Positions 46,165 through 58,500 of a stretch of 64,000 nt of DNA are shown one piece after another (position 1 is the stretch's first letter; each line of letters opens with the position of its first letter). Made by a program: the position numbers and the translations under genes. Source of the DNA: Lutjanus erythropterus (lineage: Eukaryota; Chordata; Actinopteri; Lutjaniformes; Lutjanidae); assembly GCA_020091685.1 (NCBI GenBank), contig CM034612.1, positions 25,102,655-25,166,654 of the forward strand. Direction: 5' to 3'. The notes below the pieces were generated by a model. That model did no database searches, had not been told where the DNA came from, and was given only the letters and a program-made list of their open reading frames with translations.

Positions 46165-47066
46165 TATATAGATATAATGTAATTTCTATACAAAATGTGT
46201 TTATATGCAACTAATTTTCAGTAGTGATCTACATTCACCGCTCATGGGATTAGTGAACTGACTTTGACAACTTCTGAGTGTGGTGGTTGAAAGATGTTGG
46301 CATTTACCAATCAGGGAAAGACACCATTCCTATGATATGTCAGGTTGTATTATGGGAAGTGTAGTGTGATTTTGGAGGTTGACCCATACAACGGATTAAA
46401 AGCCAGTTGCTGCAGTGATTTTAACCTTTCTTTTTAATGTTCTGTATCCTCTAAGTCGTGCAGCTTTATGGAAGTGCAATACTAAATTCCTGGACATTAC
46501 TGGGAGTGCGTTCACACACACAATATGTACTGTAATAGTTACTTAAAGGGAGGAGATGTATCATATTTGTCCTCAGTCTAAATCAAAGGGAACTGAACTA
46601 CAGGTGTGAAAGAAAGCTGAGCTGCCTAAACAGAATTAAAAAGATATCTAAAGCACACTATTGCGCCTAACAGCATCTAATCATGCCCCAATTGCTAGGA
46701 GTAGATATTACAGTGAAAAGACATTAAATTATGATTTTAAAAAAACATGAGGTCATTGCTTACATTCATGCTTTAAGTGAGTCAGACACGGTGAAGAGGA
46801 AGTCCAGGGTGAGAGTAAGCTGCACATCAGATTGATGATTTTTAGCCGAAGATGATTTTATGAGAGATTTTAATTGAATTTAACTGTAATTTTTTCTTCT
46901 TCATTGAAACTATTTATCTTTTCCATGTGTTATTTAAGTAACATTTTATTTCCTGTTGTCGAGGCTTGCCAGCAATAAGCTTTGTGAGTGTTTTGTCTTT
47001 ACCATTTTATGTTTTAAAATTTTAATGCTCAGTTTGGATGTAGCTCTTGTTTGTTCTATTTATTTG

Positions 47067-47072
47067 AATAAA
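47067..47072 (+). terminator. Candidate poly(A) signal for snx4
   Basis: AATAAA in TTTGAATAAAAATGTGTC, 1.3 kb after the stop. It is the most canonical signal seen in this flank. Confidence 0.4.
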
Positions 47073-47566
47073 AATGTGTCACACCACTGCCTGTATTTAG
47101 TTTTTATTCACATTGGAGTACATCAAAACAGCCCCTCATAGTGTTTTCATATTGTATATCACATTATTGGATTGTTACCAGCTTGTCAAGGTGGAGCTCA
47201 TTTTAACCACTTCATATATGTTGAAAATCAATCTTATTGAGTCTTAAAAGTCATTTTTTTTCCCCTTAAAATAAGTTTTTTGAAAAAGGAAAAAAGGCAA
47301 GCTTAATCTATACAACCAGTTAATGTCTATTAAATATTAAAGTAGCAGAAAATACTTAAGTACAACTACCTACAACTCCTATCAGAGTACATTACTAAAT
47401 GTACTCTGGTGATAGAAAAGCTCCACTAGAATTTGTTGGCTGAAATGTGGCTGGTCCCCAGTGGTGGAAAGTAACTAAGTATATTTACTCAGTTACTGTA
47501 CCTAAGTATAATTTTGAGGCATTTGTCCTTGAGCACTTCTTGAATATTTCCATTGTATGCTACTTT

Positions 47567-47859
47567 TAGGGTGACCAGGTGAACCACCTCATGTGTGACT
47601 GCACAGTATTTTTACCCCCTGTCCCACCGTCCTGCATGTTGAGATCATGTCCCGCATTTTGATTGGCTCTAGTTCTCAAAAGCCAGACCACTAAGATGCT
47701 TTTCTAAAATTGGGGCTTTTATCTGATTACTGTGAAGAATATAGGGAAGGCTGTCAAGTGCAGGTTCATCTGTCAATGTCTAGGCTACCTTACACCCTGC
47801 AGGGAAAATCATAAGACCTCTTTGTTCAACATTTTGTTTGTTGGGGTCTGGTTGCCCTA
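47567..47859. mobile_element. Nested hAT-type element, 293 bp, perfect 8-bp target duplication
   Basis: The termini TAGGGTGACC and GGTTGCCCTA are imperfect inverted repeats. GCTACTTT flanks both sides (47559-47566 and 47860-47867). Removing the element and one duplication rejoins the older repeat as TGCTACTTTATACTTG. Confidence 0.9.
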
Positions 47860-47909
47860 GCTACTTTATACTTGTACTTCACTACAATACAGATTTCAGA
47901 TACAACACA

Positions 47910-48843
47910 CAGGTGAGCAGGTCATTATTGCAAAATAAACCCCAACAGGGCAGTACAGGATCTGGATAACCCATAAGATACAATATGGTATGACACGATA
48001 CAATATATGATATGATATGATGAAATAATCCTTTATTAGTCCCACGACGGGCAAAGTGGGTAGCAAAATAGAAATAGCATCAATAAAGAACAATAATTAA
48101 TGAATAAGTAAGCAAGCAGTACTGTTGTGGAATTTGCCTCCCTTGCTCTTAGAGGGATATAGTATTCCCATCTTCTTACATGGGTGAACACATGGTATAT
48201 GTCAGGCCCGGTCATAGGTCATTGACCTGAACAGGCATTCTAGCAATTAATCAGGTACTTGTATTTCCTCTTCTCCCTGCCCGGCCACAGCCTACAACTA
48301 TACAAATAAGAGAGCAGTGCATCCAACAGATCCTCTAACTCTGGCCCCAAGGTCACAGCTTATCTAGCAGACAAACTGTCTCCACATTCTACAACAGAAC
48401 GCAGTACGTGAGCAAGGGTAACAGATACTATGATTTAGAGCAACAAGGTATGCATAGCTGTTTGGGTTGGGTTGGGAGTCACAGTACCTCATGTGTATTG
48501 CTAATCTTGAATTCTCCTCGATCGAGCTTCATTAAATACTCCTGTGTAAGTCATCTGAGGCTCCTGAACTCTTCTTCAGTGTCTGAGTGGACCATTCTTC
48601 AGAATTTCCACTAGTATAAACAAAAGGAAATATAAAAATTGAAATCATATGTGCAATATAAGCCCTAACCAGACTCAATAGTTGAGTTTACACTATTGCA
48701 CATAGGAAGTCAGTACTCCACATATTTTGTGAAATGATAATACACTTGAGAGATGTTGCACAGATGAGTGAAATTTCCTGGAGTGAGATGCTGATATTGC
48801 AGTTAGTCATGGGGTTTGTTTTGCAATAATGACTTGCTCACTG
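47910..48843. mobile_element. 934-bp element bounded by ~33-bp inverted repeats
   Basis: The left end CAGGTGAGCAGGTCATTATT (then GCAAAATAAACCCC) is the near reverse complement of the right end at 48811-48843 (GGGGTTTGTTTTGCAATAAT, then GACTTGCTCACTG). Between them, TTTATTAGTCCCACGACGGG near 48030 is itself a common fish repeat word. No transposase ORF, and no clean target duplication was found. Confidence 0.7.
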
Positions 48844-49576
48844 TACATTATCCCACTTATGAGATGGTTACTTCATTTAAAAACCAATAATTTGATACAA
48901 AGCATTAATTTAAAATGCTTTATTGATTTAAAAATGGTTTTATAGCTCCTCTAGAGTCTATGATCAGAGCTGCATCCATAGCAATGGTCTGTTCTTCATA
49001 GTAACGGTCTGCTATTCATAGCAGTGATGTTTTACAAAGTCATGTAATAATATATATTACTCTATCTAGCAATATATAAAGTAGCTGAAATTACCTCCAC
49101 CTTTTCCAGTTGCAACATTAAAGAGATTCACATATTAATGCAACACAAATTATAATCCAGTAATATATTATTCTGAAATGGGCCATTCTGCATGAATACT
49201 TTTACTTTTGGTACTGTAAGTATATTTTCATGCTAATGGGCCCACTTTTGTACTTTTTCTTAAGTTTGAATGGTGGACCTTGTAACAGAGTATTTTTACA
49301 CTGTGGTATTAGTACTTTTGTTCTGGTGAAATGTCTGACAACTTTTACCATCACTGCTGGTCGAATATACTACTGTAAGTGCGACCACAATGAGCCACAA
49401 CAAAATATATTCCATATTCATGTCAAAAATGTGTATTAATGCCAGTTCAAAATTTCTTGCATGTACTGTAGATGGAGCCCTTTAAAACTCTCCCACAATG
49501 CATTGCAGGCTGAGCTGTCAGGCTACTTCCGGGTTTGACCAATCAACCTCCACGTGAGGGATCTCTCGCTATAGTG

Positions 49577-52500
49577 ATGTCAACAAACCCTGTCATCATG
49601 AACGGAGACGAGGACGAGGAGTTCCGTGTGTTTGTGGCCCTGCACGCAGGGGCCCTGCAGTGTTCAGGAATCCCCCAGATCTACTGGAGGAGCCTGCACC
49701 ACAAAATCACCAACGAGGTCTGTTTTCTGACTGTTCAGCGGGTCGCTTGTAGATGGGAACCCCAGAACCGCGAAATATCTCGCGAGAGTGATCATTTTAA
49801 CACAAACCGTAATCTTTCCCTAACTATTACTGAGAGGTTTTGTCCTCAAACCTAAACAGATCTAATCGACTGCGTTGTCACATTATAAAACATTCTTACT
49901 AAAGTAGCTTGTCAAAGTGCATAATGCGTAAAACTATGGTTACAGATCTCGCGAGAGTTTCTTAAATCCTAGGTTCTTGTTCAAACATGACTTCGAAAAG
50001 CGCCAGGTGTGTCACTATTATAGTATCATAAAATGCCATCTTGACTTTGAATAATAGTAGCAAATAACAGCAGTTCAACAGAAGAATACATTTTGTTAAA
50101 CACTATTATCGCTGTTGTTTTCTGCTGCTCAGACGTGGCAGCAGCAGCACCTCTGAACAACCCTAGTTTGAATTAAAATGACAGCCAGGTTCAAGCTACT
50201 TATGAATTATAACAAGCGATTAGCCCTTTTTATGAAATATACACGACTTTAGCTTTTGTTGGGACTAGATACAAGCCTATCATCTGTCAATGTTTCATGT
50301 TAAACCTAACGTTTACGAACCATTCTGTCACGAGGGAGCACTTAAGCTAAACTCGCCTTAAAAATCAGATAATTTTATTTTTCTTTCATTGTTCACAAAC
50401 ACACACACACAGGATAACGCATAGATAAATGGCTGGACCAAATAACATTTGTAAGGGTGAATTCGGCATATAACTTCGGTACCATTTGCCACTTTTTTAG
50501 TGAATTTTCGACCTTTATAATTTGAAAATTTGTACTGTGGGTGAGACTAGTTTGATCCCCTTGCAAAAGCACTGATATGATTGATATGTGTAGTAAATAT
50601 ACAACTCCTATAAACTGGATTAGTGGTATGGTAAGTTTACTGATTCAAAGGAGGACTGCTTTTATAAATCTATGTATAGATCAGAGGTGGAATTTAATTA
50701 AGTGCATTGACTCAAGTACTGTACTGAAGTACCAATTTGAGATATTTGTACTTTGCTTGATTATTTTTTTCTCATGCCATTTTTTACTTTTACTTTTAAA
50801 AAATTAAATCATTGTTCATCACTTTTTTAAGTTCATGGTTTGAGCTTCACAGATGTGAGGATTTGCTGCTTTTCCTTTTGAATTATTTTAATATTTGTAA
50901 TAATGTTTGGACTGTTGGTTGGACAAAACAAACATTGTGAGGTGTCACGTTGGGCTCTGGGTATTTGGAATAACACTATTTTCAGACATAATGGTGAAAA
51001 TAAAAATTAGTTGCAGTCCTTTACAAAAAAAAGTTAAAATGAGCTCCACCACAACCAATAACAGTAATATCCAGCTTTTACATTAATGCATGACACAGAC
51101 TGATCTGGTGAAATCAGATGTAATCGTATCATAGTCACAGGCTGTCAGTACTTTTACTTTTAAGACAATCCCAAGTCCAAAAAAGTTGTGATGATGTGTA
51201 AAACGAAAATCAAAACAGAATGCAATGATTTGCAGTATACAGTATTCTCAGTTGAATGCAACACAACATTGTCTTGTTGAAAGAAGCAGGGACGTCTCTG
51301 AAAAAGATGGATGGCAGCATATGTAGCTCCAAAACATGCACGTACCTTTCAGCATTAATGGGACCTTCACAGATGTCAAAGAGCAAAACCAGTACACACC
51401 TGTAGTTAGAGAGGTACATAAGAGAAGAGTTCTTACATTATTAACAACATTTCGATGCAATGACCTTCACCACCATTCATTTTAATAAAACCCCAACATT
51501 CGTAGAAGTGGAAGTGGATTTGTTCTTTGAGAACAATGTCCTGATGATACCTAAATACTTTTGCTTATGTAACATTTCCATTGCTGGTAGTGGAGTATTT
51601 CTACAGTGTGTTTTTAGTACTTTTACTTAAGTTAAGAATCTGAATATCCCCTCTACCACTGGTTATAAATAGTGTAGCTCATTGTGTCAGTTAGGAATTA
51701 TTCATGATATGGATTTATTTTAGCCAATACTGTTAATTAATAATTATCTGCTTCTCATGGCTGATACTGATAATTTAACAATTTTGTATTTTAAAAAGAA
51801 GTTCACATAACCTGTAGTTACTGCACAGCTGAGGGAAAGAATTCAGTGACCAAGGATGGATGATTTAATTTTCCACAGCTCTGACTGAACCAAATCTGAC
51901 TGACATTACTATGGCAACAAAAACAAAAAACACTTCTGACTTTTCACATGTTCATATTTTTTTTTCTCATAGTGTTCATCAAAATCTTCTCATATATATT
52001 TCTGTTTTTATAGAGCATTTTGCCTAAGTTTTCAAATTAAATCAAATGGTATGATAAATTAAGCTCTTATCTCTTGTATGTCACAGATTTATGATGCTGG
52101 CGAAGTTTTCGGAATCATGCAGTACCAGCAAGAAGACAACGAGGATGAGGAAATTGGAGAGAATGAGCAGGAGAAGAAGAAAGACAATCCAGGAGCGGCG
52201 ATCAGATGTAAAGTGGTGGTGACCCAGGAGAGTGGGCTGCAAGCCTCTGAGCCGAACAGGTGAGGGCGCCAGAAACCCAGAAAGTTCATGTGACAGAGGG
52301 ATTCAGCAGTGTGTCATGGAAGTTTGCAGTATTAAATAAGGAAAAAAAGACATCATTAAATAAATATATGATAGATCATCAGAGGACGGTGAGCACATTA
52401 AAAGTCACATGAAATTAAAGGCAGACATTTTGAAATAAAAATTAAGTCAAAAAAACTCTAATTTCTTACATTATTTCACAAATCATTTTCTCATTTATCA

Positions 52501-55500
52501 GCCATTCTTGAGAATTGAGACAAATCATGTCCTACCAAAACAACAACAACAACAAAACTTTCAAAATTATTAATGCAACACTCTAATTCCAATTTTTGGG
52601 TGAAATTTTATTCTTTAATGATTCATATATATATGAAATATATATAATCTATGATTTTTTTTCTTTGGTTTGCTTACTTATTCTGATTTCTAAACTTACC
52701 TTGTGCCAGAAAACATCCTTGTCTCAGACAAGAATTCACAACTTCAGACAATTTTAAAATGTATTAAAAGCCTTCAAAACCTAAAACTAACAATACCTGC
52801 TGATAACATAGGTGTAAAAATGTGCTGTTATAATCATCTTTGTTTTAAATTATATTTTTAAAAATTGCACTGCTGCCTGCAGTGTTTTCCTGGTGGATCA
52901 CGCCTGGACGTTCCGTGTGGACGACGCCCGTCAGCAGCTGGAGCAGGTCCCCGGCCTGCTGCCCAGGATGGCCGCCCTCATGGGGGTGGACTTCCACGGT
53001 GAGGCCCCGGACCCGGACACGGTGGAGCTGGTGATGGAGGGCATGTGGAAGTACAACCAGACATATCACCTCTCCCAGGGGGTAGGTTCCAAAAACACCA
53101 GCGCCACTCAAGGCTTAAGCCATTCTACTGACACAATTTAGCCTGGTGTAGTCAAAGGTAACGCAAACCAGGGGCCGGTTTCACAAAGATGTTTAAGACT
53201 AGTCTGTAATGTTAGACTAGTCTTACATTTGCTCATAGATTAGTCTGTTGCAAGTTAGACCATCTCACAAAAATAAAGACTGACTAACTATAAGCCAGAA
53301 AAATTAGACACCTTACCCCCAAGCTGACGCAGGCATAAGTCCCATGTTACCATGGTAACAATCAGTAGCACCCAACAACAAAAAAAGAGAAAAACCTAGC
53401 TGATAATTTGTGGTTTGCTAATACTGTTATGGAGAGAGCCATGATTTCTTTGTGTCTTGTACCATATTTTTTAGATCTTTTCATCTTTGTTCCTTTCAGC
53501 AGTGGGATTAACACTGTCACTACATTTTTTTTCCATATCAGATTTATTTTGTGTTGTTACACTTTGCTAAACTTTCCAAGTAAACTGTCCTTGTAACTGT
53601 TGAGTTCCTTCTGAAGACACATGTTTTCTGCTGGGGTAAACAGAGCTGAGTGGTTGGATACGGTCACTTGGCCAGCCATTTTTTTAATTCTGAAAAGGGT
53701 CCTAATTTACCCAGAATTCATCGTGCCATAGTCCTACTTAAGATAGTCAAGAACCAAACTGCTTTGGCAACTGTGGCTCAGTTGGTGGGGTGTGTGTGCT
53801 GTGTGTTGGGGCTGTCGGTCGTCTGCAGCAGCCGCTGGTTTGATTCCCGCCTGCAGCACATTTGCTGCGTGTCGTCCCCTCTCTCTCTCCCTTTCCTGTC
53901 GTGTCTTCAGCTGTCCTGTCTGGGTGGCAAAAGGCCCAAAAAATCATCTTAAAAAAAACAAACAAAAAACTGCTTTGTGCAACAGAAGTCTGTTATATCT
54001 AAGCCACAGCCAAAGTCTGTCTTTGTGCAGCCCCTGTCTTAAACAAACTTGCATTGTGAGCATGCATGGAGAGCATTAGCAGCCCAGAAGTGCTGATTGT
54101 CTAAAAGAAAATAAGATGCTACAAAAAGAAGACGAAATGTCCAAACTTAACCCAGGAAAAAGTCTAGATTTCTTGACAACAGTTAGCCAAAACCACTGAA
54201 AAATTCTTCTGTTGCGACATAAAAACCCTGAGTCCAGGTGAATTTAATGCTGTCATGTTTGAGACGTATGTTGCCATGTGCAGTCTTATCAGTGTCAAAC
54301 ATCGGACATTTTGCCACCTAGAGCTGCAACGATTACTCAATTATTGATTATTAAATTAATTGCCAACTATTTTGATAATCGATTAATCAGTTTGAGTCAT
54401 TTTTTTGAGGAAATATAGTCAAAATTCTCTGATTCCAGCTCATTGAATGGAACTATTCCTCTCTGACAGTAAACTGAATATCTTTGAGCTGTGGCAAAAC
54501 AAGACTTGGGCATCATTTTGGGCTTTGGGAAACACTGATTGGCATTTTTCACCATTTTCTGGCATTTTATAGACCAACTAACAATCAATTAATCGAGAAA
54601 ATAATCGACAAACCGTTGATAAAAATAAATCGTTAGTGCTTGCATTCGTTTTTCAGTGTCTTCTTCTGGCTGAGAGTCCTGGGGATCATTGAGGGAATCT
54701 TTAGAGATTTCCACTGTGCCTGACACCATTAACTCTGAGGCCCCTCTGGCATGTCTCAAAAGAAAAAAAAACAGAGCTGACTGCTTATCAGCTGCAGGCT
54801 GAACCTTGGGGGAGGGCGAGGGAGACGACTGGCAAAAACCACAAAGTAATAATATCTGAGGACATTTAAAGACATGCAGAACCCAGATCATTGAAACAGA
54901 AAATTGTAATCTTCTGTCATTCAGAAACTTTTAACTCAAGGTTTGATGTCACTGGTTTGCCTCAGGTCTATATCTGTGCTGAAATAGAGAAGCTTGATAG
55001 AAATATGTGAAAGCAGAATACAGGGTCTTCTACACTGCATAACAAAAGTTTAGGAAAGCTCATAATTTCAAGGCAACTGTGTTCACAAGATTTTTGAGTT
55101 TTGAATCAAACTGAAACTCTTTAAGGAACAATATGTAACAGTTGAACCTCCCAAAATGAGTCCTGCAGTCCAAATAGTAAGTTGGAGCTACAGATTGTAT
55201 ATTAAATAGGTTGAAATCCTATTTAATATACAATCTCAGAATTGAGGAAGCTCTCAGTACTTAAAAAAATGTTCACGGATCGTTGTGAACTTTTTTTTTC
55301 ATTATTTTGGTGTTTGAAAATTAAACGTTTACAAGTGAATTTACACAAGTTTTTGAAATTCAACTCAGCTGCATTTCTGAAAAGAGGAAAAGTAAATGAT
55401 CTCAACAGGGTCAGCAAAACTTTTTTTGAGTTTATGTCAAAGTTGAAGAGTCTGAGTTTGATTCAAAACTTTACTGAAGGCAGTTGCCTTTCCTTGAAAT

Positions 55501-58500
55501 AATTTCTATATTTATTCATTTATTTATTTATTACAATGTATGAGATTGTCTGTGACTGCTTGCAAGTGATTAAAAAAGTAGGACAACTTCTCTTTAGGGA
55601 ATCTTTATTTCAGAGTCAAATCAAATTAAGCTGTATGTTTTTTGATCTGCTATTGACAACTTGGTGACCTGATACTGTCTGCTGGAGTAGGGTTGTTTGT
55701 CAAGTTATATACAGTTTTACAGGAAATGACAAGAAGATGATAATGCAAAACAAGGGAGGAAACAAGGTTCTTGGTCCCAGATGTGAAGTAGGTGCTAAAC
55801 CAGTGGCAGTGCGTCTGAGAGACCCGATGTGAAAGTCTGTGTAATTACTACGGCAATGAGTTGTTGTGATCAAGACAGACGCAACTTGTATTGTAAAGCC
55901 ACAGACTAAAAAGGTCCGGTTGAGGATAGTTAAGGTGTGCTCCCCTCACACTACAACAAAAGGTTCATTCACACGTATGTTCATTGATGTCAAAGGTTGA
56001 CTCTCAGCAGAGACGCTAAAAAAATCCTACTAAGATCAGAATAAAAATAGAAAGAAATAAAATATTTTCTTCCACACTGGACATAGTCTCAGTTGTCCCT
56101 CTTTCTTCCTCCACTTCACTCTGGTCCTCCTGTTGTGTTGTCTCGTGCAGTCTGCGGAGGAGAAGGTTCCGGTGTGGTACATCATGGATGAGTTTGGCTC
56201 TCAGGTGCAGCACTCAGACCAGCCCAGCTGTGCCATGGCTCCATTCTTCTACATGCAGGGTCAGCTGGCTTACTCTGTGCTCTGGCCCCTGCAGGATCTG
56301 CAGGAAGGAGGTGAGCACACACACACACACACACACATATACAGATAGTGATCAGAGGGCTATACTACGAAGGGATCTCAGGCTTTCTTTGCATGAGCTG
56401 GCTCAACAAAGTCTAAAACAGTCAGAGATAACGGGTATCATGATGATGATGGTTATCAACTTGCTTTATTAACTCAGGCCTTCATCTTCAGACTCTTTGC
56501 ACACTTGCATAAAAAGGGGCATTTGCTGCCTCATTTGACTCTTCTTCCACACAAAGTGAAGCGATCACAAGCCGCCTGCTTCAGTCTAAATGATCAAATC
56601 GTTATAATGAAGAGCTGTAGAAAATATATCACAGCAACAAGCAACTGCTGCTGCAAATAAGGCAGGAGAAGAAGAATGCTGTCAGAAAATTACTGATAGA
56701 CTGAGTGCGATCTTAATGCTGCTAGATTTAAACATGGTGCTGTCAGTCTGATACTGTCCCATGAACCTATTGATGATTTTCTGGGATAAATAGGATAGAA
56801 TGATCAATTTTCTAATCTGTTCTGAGCAGCAGCTGTCGTGACAAAAAGCCTCAGAAAATAGACCAGACCAGGCACAACACCTTGTCAATCTTGCTGGAAA
56901 AATCAGTCCTCAAAAATATTTCAACGTCCAAACCAACAGCAAAGAAAAGGTCACTGGAAGAAGAGCAACTTCTGCCATATGAAGTTTATTGATCTCTCCG
57001 GTGCAGCGAAACCAACAAACCAGAGCCGATCTTGAGATCAGACTGATCAGACACTTCTTTTATACTATTTGGAGACTCTGAGGAGTCCCCCCCCCACCCC
57101 CCTTTGACATTTTTGAACCACGCACAAACATGCTGGTGTATGGTCATCTCCTGTCCTTTAGCTCTTTCCCATGATTTTCAGTCGAAATTGTTTACCACCC
57201 TTAGGTTTGATGACATTGCCCAAAGATAAGTCATATCAACTCTGAACCATCAGGTCCACGTCATATAATGAACTCATTTTTTCTCCCCTTGGGAATTGTC
57301 TTCGCCTGTGCCCTTCTGTCTTTTTTAGTGAAAAACAACTAATTAGCCGCTTCCCTAGCAGTTGCTCTTGGTATGTCCTTCGTCACAACCTGATACTTTC
57401 TTATCTATCTTTTAACAAAACATCCCAAAGGTTCAACATGACCAAGAAGTGAACTGAAATGAACCTTGAATAAACTGAGTGAACTAAGAATGAACTTTGA
57501 GTTCAGCATCAGTTGCCATGGAACCCCGGCTTTAGACTCAACATACTTTGCTGAGACATGAATCTCACTGTGTAGCACATGCCTCAGGAAGGTAAGGATA
57601 AGTCTTATCCTTAAGGATCTTAAGGTTTATTGTAAGTTAGTGCAGCCTCTTTTACACTGGACAAAAACCCCACAAGCATCCACTAACATCTGGCTTTTCT
57701 GTAGTCATGTGTATTTATCAGCTCCAGCTCTGATCGGCAGTGATGGAAACATGACACCCAGATAGACATGCTAATTTTTACTCCATTTCGAAAGAGGCAA
57801 TGAAATCTTGTCGCCTCTGTCTGTAACTTCTGTGACTATTTTGCTCCTTTTTCATCCACATCTGCAGTTTGTATTGACTCTGTTTGAATGTGTCAGTTCA
57901 GCGCAGCAGAGTTTGATGGTGTGTATTTAATTGATGAAGCACTCGTATTTAGTAGAGCGTCTCAGTGGTGGATAAACCTTTTATTTCTAGATATCCTTCA
58001 CAATAAAAGTCCCCCATTGTTTATTTTTTAGAGCTGTAATGAGTAATCGGTTATTAATCGATTATTAAATTAATCGCCAAGTATTTTGATCATTGATTAC
58101 TTGGTGTGAGTCCTTTTTTTTTTTTAAAGAAAAAGAAAATTAAATTCTCTAATTTCAGCTTCTTAAATGTGAATATTTTTTGTTTCTTTATTTCTCTGAC
58201 AGGAAACTGAATATTTTTGCCTTGTGAGTAAAACTAGACATTTGAGGACGTCATCTTGAGCTTCGGGAAACACTGATCAGTATTTTTCACTGATCAGTAT
58301 TTTTCACCATTTTATGGATAGCATCTTCATTGATAAATGAAGAAAATGATTAACAGATCGATAATGAACATAATCGATACAAAACTGACTAGAAAGACCT
58401 ATTTTTCAACTTACAATATTGTGAAGTTAACTGAATATCTTTAGGTTGTGAGTGAAACAAAACGTTTTAGGACGCCATCTGAGGCTTTATAATCAACTGA

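Larger units (their letters stand above)
45749..47090 (+). other. snx4 3' UTR (predicted)
   Basis: Runs from the stop codon to the first good poly(A) signal, AATAAA at 47067. A hAT-type MITE (45840-46164) lies within it. The exact cleavage point is not known. Confidence 0.5.
47455..49360. repeat. Old fish repeat (GTGGAAAGTAACTAAGTA family) split by later insertions
   Basis: The left part at about 47461-47566 reads GTGGAAAGTAACTAAGTATA and ACTGTACCTAAGTAT. The right part resumes at 47860 and again at about 49190-49357 (TTTTACTTTTGGTACTG, TGGTATTAGTACTTTTG, TTTTACCATCACTGCTGG). Two younger elements sit inside. Confidence 0.65.
49718..52086 (+). other. ttll12 intron 1
   Basis: The first 250 bp hold the TCTCGCGAGA repeat. 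A short CA run lies near 50398-50411. A GTGGAA-type repeat occupies about 50685-51660, interrupted by another block (about 51166-51550). The rest is AT-rich without exons. Confidence 0.6.
53082..56150 (+). other. ttll12 intron 3
   Basis: Contains a GGGGCCGGTTTCACAAAG-type dispersed repeat (about 53160-53310), a tRNA-derived SINE (53767-53966) and a hAT-type MITE (54319-54642). About 54650-56100 shows no clear feature apart from a palindromic pair near 55190-55235 (ATATTAAATAGGTTGAAATC and its complement). Confidence 0.6.

Noticed and set aside
49535-49576. Upstream extension of the ttll12 first exon reading frame
   Set aside because: It would need a TTG start. The ATG at 49577 is the first in-frame ATG.
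53774-53847. Possible functional tRNA gene
   Set aside because: Box A and box B are present, but the region is followed by a SINE body and A-rich tail between target duplications, and no clean acceptor stem was seen.
56840-57420. Possible solo LTR
   Set aside because: Suggestive C-rich and regulatory-like text, but no TG...CA termini or target duplication could be placed with confidence.
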